This document shows, one piece after another, positions 16,673 through 26,691 of a DNA stretch of 64,000 nt. The stretch is from RGIG3009 sp045595845. Its GTDB lineage: Bacteria > Bacillota > Clostridia > Oscillospirales > Acutalibacteraceae. Positions within the stretch are counted from its first letter, which is position 1. Each line of letters opens with the position of its first letter. Both the position numbers and the translations under genes were made by a program. The notes under the pieces were generated by a model, which had not been told where the DNA came from, did not search any database, and was given only the letters and a program-made list of their open reading frames with translations. The stretch lies in contig JAZOBF010000009.1 in assembly GCA_045595845.1 (NCBI GenBank), forward strand, positions 11,852 to 75,851, read 5' to 3'.

Positions 16673-17695
16673 ATGCAGGAAATGGATTATGAAAATCGAA
16701 TGATGTCTATGGAATATCTTCCCGAAGACGAGGGGGATAACCCGCTTCGTCCGCGTACCCTTACAGAATATATCGGTCAGGAAAAAGTCAAAGACAATCT
16801 TTCCGTATTTATCAATGCGGCAAAACTGCGTGGCGATACGCTTGACCATGTGTTGCTGTACGGCCCTCCCGGGCTTGGTAAAACCACGCTTTCCGCCATT
16901 ATTGCCCATGAACTCGGCGTGAATTTTCGTATTACATCGGGACCTGCGCTGGAGCGTGCGGGGGACTTGGCCGCTTTGCTTACCAATTTAGAACAAGGCG
17001 ATGTCTTGTTTATCGATGAGATCCATCGTCTTCCTCGTACGGTTGAAGAAATTTTGTACCCGGCGATGGAGGATTTCTCCATTGATATTATCAACGGCAA
17101 AGGCCAAGGTGCCTCGTCCATTCATTTGCCGTTGCCGAAATTCACGCTCATTGGAGCTACCACGCGTGCGGGACAACTGTCCGCACCTTTGCGTGACCGT
17201 TTTGGTGTGGTATGTCGTTTAGAAATGTACACACCCGAAGAACTGGCAAAGATTGTAGAACGCAGTGCGGGAATTTTAGGTATTGCATGTGACGGTGATG
17301 GTGCACTTGAAATCGCGTCGCGTTCCCGCGGCACGCCGCGTATTGCGAATCGTTTGCTCAAGCGCGTGCGCGATTTTGCACAGGTTATGACGGGCGGAGG
17401 CATTACGGCTGAAGTGGCGCAAACGGCGTTGGATAAGTTAGAGGTTGACGAATTGGGCTTGGATATGGTCGATCGGCGTATGTTGATGGCAATGATTCAG
17501 CATTATAACGGCGGTCCTGTGGGACTGGATACCTTGGCGGCGGTTATCGGCGAAGAAGCCGTCACGATTGAGGATGTTTACGAGCCGTATTTGTTGCAAC
17601 TCGGTTTTATCAACCGTACACCGCGCGGTCGTATTGTGTTACCGGCTGCCTACGCGCATTTGGGGATTGCCCATCAAGCGACTTTCGATGTGTAA
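16673..17695 (+). CDS. ruvB: Holliday junction branch migration helicase RuvB
   Basis: A 340-residue AAA+ motor that drives branch migration. Walker A GPPGLGKTT, Walker B FIDEIHRL, sensor 1 GATTRAGQLS followed by the arginine finger in PLRDRFG, and the C-terminal winged helix with NRTPRGR are in place. The start at 16673 has a strong AGGAGG 9 bases upstream. It follows ruvA by 6 bases. Confidence 0.97.
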   Translation: MQEMDYENRMMSMEYLPEDEGDNPLRPRTLTEYIGQEKVKDNLSVFINAAKLRGDTLDHVLLYGPPGLGKTTLSAIIAHELGVNFRITSGPALERAGDLAALLTNLEQGDVLFIDEIHRLPRTVEEILYPAMEDFSIDIINGKGQGASSIHLPLPKFTLIGATTRAGQLSAPLRDRFGVVCRLEMYTPEELAKIVERSAGILGIACDGDGALEIASRSRGTPRIANRLLKRVRDFAQVMTGGGITAEVAQTALDKLEVDELGLDMVDRRMLMAMIQHYNGGPVGLDTLAAVIGEEAVTIEDVYEPYLLQLGFINRTPRGRIVLPAAYAHLGIAHQATFDV

Positions 17696-17707
17696 AGGAT
17701 TTTTCCT

Positions 17708-18598
17708 ATGAGAACAGCGAAAAATTGGAAAGATTATGAATTGTTGGATGCCACCGATGGCGAGCGTCTGGAACGGTGGGGGAAGAGCATTCTGATTCGT
17801 CCGGACCCGCAAATTTTGTGGAGTACGGGCCGTCGGCATCCCTTATGGAACGCGGCGCAAGCGCGCTATCATCGGTCCAATACGGGGGGCGGACACTGGG
17901 AAACCTACAAGCCGCTGCCGGATATTTGGGAAATCGGCTATGATTCACCTGCTGTGAGCGGTCTTCGTTTTCGCTTGAAACCGATGGGGTTTAAGCATAC
18001 CGGATTATTCCCCGAACAGGCGGTCAATTGGGACGAAATGGCAACCCTTATTTGCTCAGCAGGACGGCCGATTCGGGTGTTAAACCTGTTTGGGTATACC
18101 GGCGGTGCAACATTGGCTTGCGTTGCCGCCGGTGCGCATGTAACCCATGTTGATGCTTCCAAGGGCATGGTCGCGTGGGGACGAGAAAATGCTGTTTCCT
18201 CTAATTTGGCAGATCGGCCGATGCGTTGGCTTGTGGATGATTGCGGAAAGTTCGTACAGCGTGAACAGCGCCGCGGTAACACATACGATGCCATTTTGAT
18301 GGATCCGCCGTCTTACGGACGCGGCCCCAATGGTGAGGTGTGGAAGCTCGAAGAACAAATTTATAATTTGGTAAAAGAATGTGTATCTCTGCTTTCAGAT
18401 AAACCGCTCTTTTTCCTTATCAATTCGTACACCACAGGGTTATCTCCGTCGGTGATGCAGTATATGCTCAGTTCATTGATTACACCGCGTTTTGGCGGCA
18501 ACACTTCTGCTGACGAGATTGGCTTGCCGGTCACACAAAGCGGGTTGGTGTTACCTTGCGGTGCGACCGCTATGTGGAAAGCGGGTGACCGTGTATGA
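17708..18598 (+). CDS. Class I SAM-dependent methyltransferase (RlmI/RlmK-like)
   Basis: A 296-residue methyltransferase resembling the C-terminal catalytic domain of the RlmI/RlmK rRNA cytosine/guanine methyltransferases (COG1092). The SAM site is VLNLFGYTGGATLA with the acidic strand THVDASKGMV, and the catalytic loop is DPPSYGRG. The substrate is probably rRNA, but the usual N-terminal PUA domain is missing, so the exact target is unknown. It sits between ruvB and ecfA1 and overlaps ecfA1 by 4 bases. Confidence 0.82.
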   Translation: MRTAKNWKDYELLDATDGERLERWGKSILIRPDPQILWSTGRRHPLWNAAQARYHRSNTGGGHWETYKPLPDIWEIGYDSPAVSGLRFRLKPMGFKHTGLFPEQAVNWDEMATLICSAGRPIRVLNLFGYTGGATLACVAAGAHVTHVDASKGMVAWGRENAVSSNLADRPMRWLVDDCGKFVQREQRRGNTYDAILMDPPSYGRGPNGEVWKLEEQIYNLVKECVSLLSDKPLFFLINSYTTGLSPSVMQYMLSSLITPRFGGNTSADEIGLPVTQSGLVLPCGATAMWKAGDRV

Positions 18599-19431
18599 TG
18601 ATTGCGGTGGATAATATTCATTTTCGGTACGACGATGGCGAAGCCCCCGATGTCGTCGCGGCTCTGAATGGTGTTGATTTGACCATACCCAAAGGACAGT
18701 TTATTGCCTTGCTCGGGCACAACGGTTGTGGCAAATCAACGCTTGCCAAGCATTTGAACGCGTTGTTACTGCCGCTTGGCGGTGCGGTGCTTATCAAAGG
18801 CATGTCGACACAAGACGAGGATAAACGGTATGATATTCGCAGTACGGTCGGTATGGTACTGCAAAATCCCGACAACCAGTTGGTGTCGACCATCGTGGAA
18901 GAAGATGTAGCGTTCGGCCCTGAGAACTTAGGGGTAGCGCCACAAGAAATCCGTGAGCGCGTTGACGAAGCCTTGAAAGCCGTCGGTATGTATGAATACC
19001 GCGAACACGCGGCTCATCGGTTATCCGGCGGACAAAAGCAGCGGGTGGCGATTGCCGGTGTACTTGCCATGCAACCGGAATGTATTGTGTTGGATGAACC
19101 GACCGCGATGTTGGATCCGCGTGGCAGAAAAGAGGTAATCGACACCATTTGCCGTTTAAACCGTGAACAGGGCATTACCATCGTGTTGATTACGCACTAT
19201 ATGGAAGAAGCGGTTTTAGCGGACCGTGTCGTGGTGATGGAAAACGGAAAATCTGTGATGGACGGTACACCGCGTGAAGTGTTCTCACAGGTCGACGCCT
19301 TGAGAGAATTGGAGTTGGATGTTCCGCAACCTACCGAACTGTGTCATCTGTTGCACACAGCGGGTGTGGAGATACCGCAAGATATTTTAACGGTTGAAGA
19401 ATGTGTTGACGCATTGTCGTTGTTGTTATAA
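18595..19431 (+). CDS. ecfA1: ECF transporter ATPase EcfA1
   Basis: A 278-residue ATPase of the group II energy-coupling factor module that powers several vitamin-specific S components. Walker A GHNGCGKST, Q-loop GMVLQNPDNQ, signature LSGGQKQR and Walker B CIVLDEPTAMLD are complete, and the C-terminal extension used for dimer contact is present. The start overlaps the previous stop (ATGA). No S component gene is found in the window, as expected for the shared module. Confidence 0.95.
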   Translation: MMIAVDNIHFRYDDGEAPDVVAALNGVDLTIPKGQFIALLGHNGCGKSTLAKHLNALLLPLGGAVLIKGMSTQDEDKRYDIRSTVGMVLQNPDNQLVSTIVEEDVAFGPENLGVAPQEIRERVDEALKAVGMYEYREHAAHRLSGGQKQRVAIAGVLAMQPECIVLDEPTAMLDPRGRKEVIDTICRLNREQGITIVLITHYMEEAVLADRVVVMENGKSVMDGTPREVFSQVDALRELELDVPQPTELCHLLHTAGVEIPQDILTVEECVDALSLLL

Positions 19432-19445
19432 AGGAAGAAAACTTC

Positions 19446-20315
19446 ATGGCTTTAATTGAAACACAAAATTGCACATTACGCTATTCGGACGGGACACCGT
19501 TTGAAAAGGAAGCTCTCCACGATGTATCAGTCAGCATCGAGGAGGGTGAATTTGTTGGCGTTATCGGGCATACCGGTTCCGGCAAATCCACTTTTGTGCA
19601 ACTGCTTAACGGTTTGTTAAAGCCGGATTCAGGCCGCGTTTTACTTGACGGTCACGACATTTGGGAGCACCCGAAAGAGATTCGTAAAGTGCGGTTTGAA
19701 GTCGGCATGGTGTTCCAGTATCCCGAATACCAACTGTTTGAAGAAACAGTATATAAAGATATTGCGTTTGGACCGAAAAATATGGAGTTGTCGGATTCTG
19801 AAATCGAAGAACGAGTGCGCACTACCGCCCGTTGGGTAGGGCTTAAAGAGGAGTTACTCCAAAAATCCCCCTTTGAGTTGTCGGGCGGCGAAAAACGGCG
19901 TGCGGCGATTGCGGGAGTTATGGCAATGCGTCCGCGCGTGCTGATTTTGGATGAACCCACTGCCGGTTTGGATCCGCGCGGACGCGACCAGATTTTAAAT
20001 CGTATTCGTGCATATCAACAGGAATTCCATACGACGGTTTTACTCGTTTCGCACAGTATGGAAGATGTTGCCCGTGTAACCGACCGCGTTCTGGTTCTCA
20101 ATAACGGTTCCGTTGCGATGCTTGAGTCTACCGATGCCATTTTCTCTCGTGCAGATGAACTGGAACGCATCGGATTGACCGTTCCGGCTGTTACCAAGAT
20201 TTTCTCCAAACTGAGAGAACGCGGTTTCGAGGTGCCGGACGGCATTTACACGGTTGACGCGGCAAAAACGGCTCTGCTTTCGTTGCTGAAAGGGGGTGCC
20301 GCCAATGCTCTCTGA
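19446..20315 (+). CDS. ecfA2: ECF transporter ATPase EcfA2
   Basis: A 289-residue partner ATPase of EcfA1. Walker A GHTGSGKST, Q-loop VFQYPEYQLFEETV (the typical EcfA2 wording), signature LSGGEKRRAAIAG and Walker B LILDEPTAGLD are intact. It forms the EcfA1-EcfA2 heterodimer that docks on EcfT. It ends inside the start region of ecfT, so translation is coupled. Confidence 0.95.
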   Translation: MALIETQNCTLRYSDGTPFEKEALHDVSVSIEEGEFVGVIGHTGSGKSTFVQLLNGLLKPDSGRVLLDGHDIWEHPKEIRKVRFEVGMVFQYPEYQLFEETVYKDIAFGPKNMELSDSEIEERVRTTARWVGLKEELLQKSPFELSGGEKRRAAIAGVMAMRPRVLILDEPTAGLDPRGRDQILNRIRAYQQEFHTTVLLVSHSMEDVARVTDRVLVLNNGSVAMLESTDAIFSRADELERIGLTVPAVTKIFSKLRERGFEVPDGIYTVDAAKTALLSLLKGGAANAL

Positions 20316-21117
20316 TATTTCCATCGGTCAATTTTTCCCCGGTAATTCGGTACTGCATCGTTTGGATCCCCGTGTAAAACTTGTGCTGACATTTGCATAC
20401 ATTTTGCTGGTGTTCATCCCCGATAACTGGGTGGGTTTAGCATCGGCGATCCTTTTGCTGGCGGTTGGTGTTGCGTTGTCCGGTATCCCTGTCAAACTGA
20501 TACTGAAAGGCTTAAAACCTGTCATCCCGTTGCTGATTTTCACATCCATTATCAATATTTTCTATGTACAGGGAACCGTTTTACTGAGTTTTTGGATTTT
20601 GCGGATTACGCGTGAAGGGGTTTTCACAGCTTTATTTATTTCCGTGCGTATTCTCTGCCTGATAGCGGCGGGTTCGTTATTGACCTATACCACCTCGCCG
20701 ACAACCTTGACAGACGCGCTTGAGCGTGTATTAAGCCCGCTTAATGTTCTGCGTATCAATGTGCATGAAATTGCCATGATGATGACCATTGCCTTGCGTT
20801 TTATTCCAACATTGATTGAAGAAACGGATAAAATCATGTCGGCTCAAAAGGCGCGCGGTGCCGATATGGAAAGCGGGAATCTGTTACAGCGTGTTAAAGC
20901 GTTGATTCCCGTGTTGGTTCCGTTGTTTATTTCTTCATTTCGTCGCGCGTATGACTTGGCAACCGCAATGGAATGCCGTTGTTATCACGGCGGCGAGGGG
21001 CGCACGCGTCTGAAACAATTTAACATGGCCGGTAGCGACTATGTAGCGCTCGGGGTTATGGTGTTATTTACATCGGTTCTCGTTGTCAGTAATGTGTTGA
21101 TTCCTGCTGTCATTTAA
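20305..21117 (+). CDS. ecfT: ECF transporter transmembrane protein EcfT
   Basis: A 270-residue membrane subunit with about five or six hydrophobic segments. The N-terminal LHRLDPRVKL is typical; the two coupling helices carry the Ala-Arg-Gly motifs, here AQKARGAD and a second conserved stretch AMECRCYHGG. It transmits ATPase movement to the vitamin-binding S component. The ATG at 20305 is chosen because AAAGGGGG lies 8 bases upstream; the in-frame GTG at 20296 is too close to that site. Confidence 0.93.
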   Translation: MLSDISIGQFFPGNSVLHRLDPRVKLVLTFAYILLVFIPDNWVGLASAILLLAVGVALSGIPVKLILKGLKPVIPLLIFTSIINIFYVQGTVLLSFWILRITREGVFTALFISVRILCLIAAGSLLTYTTSPTTLTDALERVLSPLNVLRINVHEIAMMMTIALRFIPTLIEETDKIMSAQKARGADMESGNLLQRVKALIPVLVPLFISSFRRAYDLATAMECRCYHGGEGRTRLKQFNMAGSDYVALGVMVLFTSVLVVSNVLIPAVI

Positions 21118-21135
21118 CGAAAGGGGAGAGACTGC

Positions 21136-21870
21136 ATGGCAAATGTGCTGTTACAATTGCAATATGTCGGGACGCACTATCACGGCTGGCAGGTACAGCC
21201 AAACGGCATTACTGTGCAGGAAACCTTACAAAATGCGGTCGAACAGGTGACAGGTATTCGCAGTGCCGTGACCGGATGCAGTCGAACGGATGCGGGCGTA
21301 CATGCCCATCGTTTTTACTGTACTACCGCGAAACCTGAACGATTGTCTGATACAAAATTCGTGCAGGCATTGAATGCTGTATTGCCGCGCGATATTGCTG
21401 TTTTGCGCTGTGGAGTGGTACCTGATGATTTTCATCCGCGGTATTCGGCGACGGCAAAGCGGTATGTATATCGCATCTGGAACGGTGCGGTACGGAATCC
21501 TTTTGAAGAAGGTAGCGCACTACATCTTCACGCTCGGTTGGATGATGTGCGCATGAACGAGATTGCACAGTTGTTTACGGGGACACATGATTTTTCGGCG
21601 TTTTGCTCGGCGGGCAGTTCTGTGCAAGATAAGGTGCGTACGGTCCGTCTTTCTCAGGTGAAGCGTGACGGGGATCTTGTGACCTATACCGTCGAAGCAG
21701 ATGGCTTCTTGTACAATATGGTGCGTATTCTGGTCGGCACCATTTTAGATGTAACGGCAGGGCGGTTGTCGGAAGAGAGTGTGCGTCGTGCGTTGGACAC
21801 CGGTGATCGCAATTGCGCAGGTATTACCGCTCCCGCTTGCGGTTTGTTCTTAGATGAGGTTTGGTACTAA
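21136..21870 (+). CDS. truA: tRNA pseudouridine(38-40) synthase TruA
   Basis: A 244-residue TruA that isomerises uridines in the anticodon stem-loop of many tRNAs. The catalytic Asp is in GCSRTDAGVHA (near residue 52), with Y-R-I-W-N, FEADGFLYNMVRILVG-like wording near the C-terminus and the final FLDEVWY. The position directly after ecfT is the classic Bacillota order ecfA1-ecfA2-ecfT-truA. The normal start at 21136 follows GGGGAG. Confidence 0.96.
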   Translation: MANVLLQLQYVGTHYHGWQVQPNGITVQETLQNAVEQVTGIRSAVTGCSRTDAGVHAHRFYCTTAKPERLSDTKFVQALNAVLPRDIAVLRCGVVPDDFHPRYSATAKRYVYRIWNGAVRNPFEEGSALHLHARLDDVRMNEIAQLFTGTHDFSAFCSAGSSVQDKVRTVRLSQVKRDGDLVTYTVEADGFLYNMVRILVGTILDVTAGRLSEESVRRALDTGDRNCAGITAPACGLFLDEVWY

Positions 21871-21884
21871 ACGGAGGTGAATTT

Positions 21885-23051
21885 ATGAGCAATTCTACGG
21901 CTCCGCGTCGGCGCCCGAAAAATCAATATCTTCCGTGGCTCCGTTTTTTTGTCAAATTGTTTGTGGTGGTTGCGGTTCTGATAATTGGTTTTTTGGTATG
22001 GAACAATTGGGATAAACTCGCGCCCGAAGCTGTCTTGGACTGGGCGGAAACGCGATTCGGCGACGCACAGATCGGCAATGGTTTCCCGACAACAATTGAA
22101 GGGAATTCCGTGTTGGCCATGGGGGAGGTCAATCAACATTTGGTTACACTCTCCGATACGGCACTGCAGTTCTATAATTCCTCTGCTACTCGCGTGGTCA
22201 CGCGCAATCATTCTTTTTCCGATCCGACGATGCATACCGCGGGGCGTTATGCGTTGGTGACGGAGATAGGGGCGAGTCGGTTCCGCTTGGATACGCGTCG
22301 GGGAACCGTGTTGTCTATGGAGCTGGAGAATCGAAAAATTTATGCTTCGTGTGTGTTGTCCTCGGGCATGGTCGGTGTGATTACCGACAGTCCGTCCCAG
22401 AGTTACCTGTGCGAGATTCAAGTATATAACCGGCATGGGAAATGTATTTTTACCCATCAGAGTCGTAAATATTTGCTTACAAACATTTCGTTGGCAACAG
22501 ACGGTAAAGGGATTGCCGCTGTCGGTACGACTGCCGAAAACGGAATGCTCAAGTCTGTGTTATTGATTTATAAGTTTTCGGATAGTGAGCCTGTAGAATA
22601 CAGCGGATCCGATCTGCTCTTGTATGATGTCAATTATTATGCGAACGATGCGGTGTTGGCAATCGGAGATAAAGAGATCTGGATGTTACCCCCTCGTGGA
22701 CGCACGGTGGAAAAAATCCCCCTTGACGGGTATGAACCAATTGGTTACACGGCGTCCACCACCCTTTCGGCGTTGGTCTTGCAACGGGCCGGCAGTACCG
22801 GTGACGGATATGTGTGGACGATTGATTCTTCCGGCACCGTATGGAAAAGTCAACAACTGGAAGGTGCTTTTCGCAGTGTATCGTGCCAAGGCTCGAAGAT
22901 ATTGGTATTAACGGAATCCCGTTTGTACACTTTTGTAAAAGGCGACCTTCAACAGGAAGCACAAACACCTTCTGATTCGTTACTGGTTACGGAATATCGA
23001 GATCTGCCATTGCTTCTTACGCTCAGTGAATTGCAGCGGGTAGAGTCTTAA
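21885..23051 (+). CDS. DUF5711 family protein, membrane-anchored
   Basis: A 388-residue protein with a short basic cytoplasmic start (TAPRRRPKNQYLP), one membrane segment (FFVKLFVVVAVLIIGFLVW) and a large extracytoplasmic part rich in beta strands with repeats of hydrophobic-Gly-Asp type, consistent with a beta-propeller of the DUF5711 family. Its function is unknown. The ATG at 21885 follows ACGGAGG by 8 bases. It is placed between truA and cvpA in the long operon, and its neighbours suggest an envelope role. Confidence 0.75.
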   Translation: MSNSTAPRRRPKNQYLPWLRFFVKLFVVVAVLIIGFLVWNNWDKLAPEAVLDWAETRFGDAQIGNGFPTTIEGNSVLAMGEVNQHLVTLSDTALQFYNSSATRVVTRNHSFSDPTMHTAGRYALVTEIGASRFRLDTRRGTVLSMELENRKIYASCVLSSGMVGVITDSPSQSYLCEIQVYNRHGKCIFTHQSRKYLLTNISLATDGKGIAAVGTTAENGMLKSVLLIYKFSDSEPVEYSGSDLLLYDVNYYANDAVLAIGDKEIWMLPPRGRTVEKIPLDGYEPIGYTASTTLSALVLQRAGSTGDGYVWTIDSSGTVWKSQQLEGAFRSVSCQGSKILVLTESRLYTFVKGDLQQEAQTPSDSLLVTEYRDLPLLLTLSELQRVES

Positions 23052-23081
23052 TTTAGCAATATCGCCAAAGGAGAAGAGACC

Positions 23082-23798
23082 ATGCCGTATGTTTTAGATG
23101 CTATTGTAATTGTTATTGTTGCGGTTACCGCTATCGTGGGATACCGTCATGGATTTATCCGTACCATTATTCAGCTTGCCGGTTGTGCAGTGGCATTTGT
23201 GTTGGCACTTTCTTTGAGCAGTACGGTATCGACGATGGTGTACGATGGGTTGTTGCGTGACGGATTACATGAAAAAGTTGAAACCGTCTGGAGCGAAACC
23301 GTCATCAACGGCGCCGCACAAACCGTAACGGAGCAGACGGAATCGGTAATCGAGGCCTTGCCCGGCTTTGTACAAACCGTACTGGATGCCGAAACGATTA
23401 CGGACGGTATTCGTGAATCCGTCAGTAACAAGCAGACGGGAACGGCGGTTGCTGATTATTTTGTGGATGAATTGATTCGTCCTGTCATGGTGGCAGTTAT
23501 TCGCTTTATTGCTTTTTTGATACTGTTTTTAATCTTGATGCTGGCTATCCGATTGTTGGCAAAATTACTCAAGCCTATCACAAAACTGCCGTTGATTCGG
23601 CAGATGGACGGTGGGTTGGGCGCTGCGATCGGATTGGTAAAAGGGACCTTATTTGCTGTGGTGGCGGTAACGGTCATGCAACTGATTGCGTCCGGTGCCG
23701 CGACCGGACCATTCACGAAGGAGAATTTAGATAACAGTCTGTTGGCAGGGTGGATTGCGGATATTAATCCAATTTCCTCTGTCCTAAAGTTCAATTGA
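23082..23798 (+). CDS. CvpA family membrane protein
   Basis: A 238-residue CvpA-type protein with four membrane segments: two near the N-terminus around GYRHGFIRT (a family hallmark), and two in the C-terminal half (FIAFLILFLILMLAIRLL and GLVKGTLFAVVAVTVM). The middle holds an extracytoplasmic helical region. CvpA relatives affect envelope integrity or secretion, but no activity is established. It is co-directional with DUF5711 and the PgsA-like gene. Confidence 0.82.
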   Translation: MPYVLDAIVIVIVAVTAIVGYRHGFIRTIIQLAGCAVAFVLALSLSSTVSTMVYDGLLRDGLHEKVETVWSETVINGAAQTVTEQTESVIEALPGFVQTVLDAETITDGIRESVSNKQTGTAVADYFVDELIRPVMVAVIRFIAFLILFLILMLAIRLLAKLLKPITKLPLIRQMDGGLGAAIGLVKGTLFAVVAVTVMQLIASGAATGPFTKENLDNSLLAGWIADINPISSVLKFN

Positions 23799-23814
23799 AT
23801 GAGGTAGTGTTATA

Positions 23815-24396
23815 ATGGATCGTTTAAAATTTGTGTGGAATATTCCGAATGTTTTGTCGCTGGTACGCCTTGCGTTGCTTCCGGCTTTTGTCGTGTTGTA
23901 TTTTCATGATTGGTTGTTGCAGGCGGTGGGTGTTTTGCTGATTTCGGGCCTTACCGATTTGTTCGACGGTATCATTGCCAGACGATGTAATCAAATTACG
24001 GAGATCGGAAAATTGTTAGATCCCGTGGCGGATAAACTGACACAAATTACGGTGCTGCTTTGTTTGGTGGTGCGATATACCGCACTGGTGCCGCTTGCCA
24101 TTATTTGCCTGACCAAGGAAGTGCTGCAGGCTATCGGCGGCTGGATTCTCTTGTCACATAATTCTACCATTCGCGGTTCCAAGTGGTTCGGTAAAATTTC
24201 CACTTTTTTGTTTTATGCCGTCATGTTGTTGATCGTGGTGTGGAAAGAGATGCCGTTACCTGTTTTGGTAGGGTTGATCGTGTTGGTGGCTGCCGCAATG
24301 TTATTTTCTTTCTTTAAATACTTACAAATTTATTTTGTCATACGCAAGGAAACCGTTTCTGTATCCCAAGCGGTTTCGTCAAAATCTTCTCAATAA
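23815..24396 (+). CDS. CDP-alcohol phosphatidyltransferase (PgsA-like)
   Basis: A 193-residue membrane enzyme. The defining motif DG-x2-AR-x8-G-x3-D-x3-D is complete at about 45-67 (DGIIARR through GKLLDPVAD). Five or six hydrophobic segments follow. It probably transfers a phosphatidyl group from CDP-diacylglycerol to glycerol-3-phosphate or a similar acceptor in phospholipid synthesis. It lacks features that would settle between PgsA and cardiolipin-type paralogues. Its start lies 14 bases after cvpA. Confidence 0.88.
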   Translation: MDRLKFVWNIPNVLSLVRLALLPAFVVLYFHDWLLQAVGVLLISGLTDLFDGIIARRCNQITEIGKLLDPVADKLTQITVLLCLVVRYTALVPLAIICLTKEVLQAIGGWILLSHNSTIRGSKWFGKISTFLFYAVMLLIVVWKEMPLPVLVGLIVLVAAAMLFSFFKYLQIYFVIRKETVSVSQAVSSKSSQ

Positions 24397-24420
24397 TCAT
24401 GTTTTAAAGGAGTTCCCACG

Positions 24421-26679
24421 ATGATATGTTCCCGTTGTAAAAAGCGTCCGGCTGTGGTGTTTATCACGCGTGTTGAGGGTGATAACAGTACAAATGAGGG
24501 GCTTTGTCTGACTTGTGCCAAAGAACTTGGTATCAAGCCGGTGGATGATTTGTTGACCAAATTCGGTATTGGGCAGGAAGAACTCGAGGAAATGGACGAG
24601 CAACTCGGGGAATTGATGAATACGGAAAACGGGGAGGATGAAAACTTCATGCTCGGCGGTGCCGCCTCTTTTCCGTTTTTACAAAACCTGTTTGGACAAA
24701 ATGGTGATGCCGATAAGAACGAGGAAAAGTCAAAAACTTCATCAGAAACCCCCAAAAAAGAAAACAGAAAGCGCAGCGCGCTGGAAAACTTTACAACCAA
24801 CCTTACGGAAAAAGCTCGCACGGGAAAATTAGATGCTATTGTTGGGCGTGATCGGGAGATCTATCGTGCCATACAAATCCTGTGCCGACGCAGTAAAAAC
24901 AATCCCTGCCTGATCGGTGAACCCGGCGTTGGTAAAACCGCGATCGCCGAGGGATTGGCTCTGCGTATTGCGGCAGGGGATGTGCCGTATAAATTACACA
25001 ACAAAGAATTGCACCTGTTGGACCTTACCGGCTTGGTGGCGGGAACACAGTTCCGCGGTCAGTTTGAAAGTCGTATTAAAAGTTTGGTCGATGAGGTTAA
25101 GGAAAAAGGGAACATTATTCTGTTCATCGACGAAGTGCATACCTTGGTCGGCGTGGGCGATGCGGAGGGCGGTATGTCTGCCGCCAACATTTTAAAGCCG
25201 GCATTGTCGCGCGGCGAGATTCAGGTTATCGGTGCCACCACTTTCCAAGAATACCGTAAAAACATTGAAAAAGATGCCGCACTGGAACGCCGTTTCCAAC
25301 CGATAAAAGTGGAAGAGCCTTCGATTGAGGATACCGTGCAGGTGTTGTGTGGCATTAAATCGTATTACGAACAATACCATGGCATTGTGGTGTCTGACGC
25401 GTTGGCGCGCAAGGCGGTTGTGTTATCAGAGCGCTATATTACCGACCGCTATCTGCCGGATAAAGCGATTGACTTGTTGGATGAAGCCTGTGCCACAGCC
25501 GCTTTGCAAAACAAGAAGGCCGATGAATACGCCAAGCTCTTACTTCTTGAGCAAGATCTGCAAGGCCAAGAATCCGAAGCCATGGCCGGCGAAAAGGTTG
25601 ACTACGAACACTTAGCGAATATTCGTGCACAACTCATGAAAACACAGCAAGACATTGAGGGGGTTCGTGAGGCGGCGATGCACATGCCGCTTTCCGAAGA
25701 CCATCTCGCGAAAGTGATTGAACTGTGGACGGGGATTCCCGCTTCTAAAATTCAGGAAAACGAATTATCGAAATTGGCGGATTTAGAAAAGGAATTGCGC
25801 CGTCATGTGATCGGACAGGATGAAGCGGTATCTCTTGTTTCTGCTGCCATTCGCCGCGGTCGTGTGCAGATCAGTCCGCGCCGCCGTCCCGCATCGTTTA
25901 TTTTCGTCGGTCCTACCGGTGTGGGGAAAACGGAACTGGTTAAAGTGTTGGCGGCACAACTTTTTGATACTCCCGAAACACTTATTCGTCTGGATATGTC
26001 GGAGTTTATGGAAAAGCACGCGGTATCGCGTATCATCGGTTCCCCTCCCGGTTATGTCGGTTACGATGAGGCCGGACAACTTACCGAAAAAGTGCGCCGT
26101 AAACCCTATTCGGTTATTTTGTTGGATGAAATTGAAAAAGCCCATCCCGATGTGCTCAACATTCTGTTACAGATATTGGATGAAGGGCGCGTTACGGATG
26201 CACATGGTCGTATTGTCAATTTTGAAAATACCGTTATTGTGATGACATCCAATGCGGGCAGTCAAATTCGTGAAAACCTGATGGGCTTTGGGAAAAGCGA
26301 TGCTCAGGCATCGCGTGACAAGGCTACCAAGGCGTTGTCCGATTTTCTGCGCCCCGAATTTATCAGCCGCGTGGATGAAATCATTTATTTTGCACCACTT
26401 ACCAAAGAGAATTATGCGAAGATTGCCGTTCTGATGTTGAACGAACTTGTGACACCGCTCAAGGAACGGGGGATAAAACTGACTTGGTCAGCGGATGTGC
26501 CGACGTATTTTGCCGAAAAAACCCATGGCGGGAAACGCGGTGCACGCGATTTGCGTAATGCCATCCGTCGTGAGGCGGAAAATGCCATTGCTTCGCTCAT
26601 CGTAGAACAACGTAACAACGCAATAATGGGGATTGCCATGTCCGTCGATGATGACCGACTTGTGTTAAACACGCTGTGA
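24421..26679 (+). CDS. Clp protease ATPase, ClpE-like with N-terminal zinc finger
   Basis: A 752-residue Hsp100 unfoldase. Instead of the double Clp-N repeat of ClpC it starts with a Cys4 zinc finger (C3, C6, C29, C32), then an acidic linker, as in ClpE. AAA domain 1 has Walker A GEPGVGKT near 165 and LFIDEVHTLVG; a short middle domain follows; AAA domain 2 has GPTGVGKT near 498, LLDEIEKAHPD and the C-terminal D2-small domain. It should feed substrates to ClpP, which is not encoded here. It is unusual in being embedded in a housekeeping operon, with no CtsR box seen. Confidence 0.9.
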   Translation: MICSRCKKRPAVVFITRVEGDNSTNEGLCLTCAKELGIKPVDDLLTKFGIGQEELEEMDEQLGELMNTENGEDENFMLGGAASFPFLQNLFGQNGDADKNEEKSKTSSETPKKENRKRSALENFTTNLTEKARTGKLDAIVGRDREIYRAIQILCRRSKNNPCLIGEPGVGKTAIAEGLALRIAAGDVPYKLHNKELHLLDLTGLVAGTQFRGQFESRIKSLVDEVKEKGNIILFIDEVHTLVGVGDAEGGMSAANILKPALSRGEIQVIGATTFQEYRKNIEKDAALERRFQPIKVEEPSIEDTVQVLCGIKSYYEQYHGIVVSDALARKAVVLSERYITDRYLPDKAIDLLDEACATAALQNKKADEYAKLLLLEQDLQGQESEAMAGEKVDYEHLANIRAQLMKTQQDIEGVREAAMHMPLSEDHLAKVIELWTGIPASKIQENELSKLADLEKELRRHVIGQDEAVSLVSAAIRRGRVQISPRRRPASFIFVGPTGVGKTELVKVLAAQLFDTPETLIRLDMSEFMEKHAVSRIIGSPPGYVGYDEAGQLTEKVRRKPYSVILLDEIEKAHPDVLNILLQILDEGRVTDAHGRIVNFENTVIVMTSNAGSQIRENLMGFGKSDAQASRDKATKALSDFLRPEFISRVDEIIYFAPLTKENYAKIAVLMLNELVTPLKERGIKLTWSADVPTYFAEKTHGGKRGARDLRNAIRREAENAIASLIVEQRNNAIMGIAMSVDDDRLVLNTL

Positions 26680-26691
26680 GGTGTGGAATAT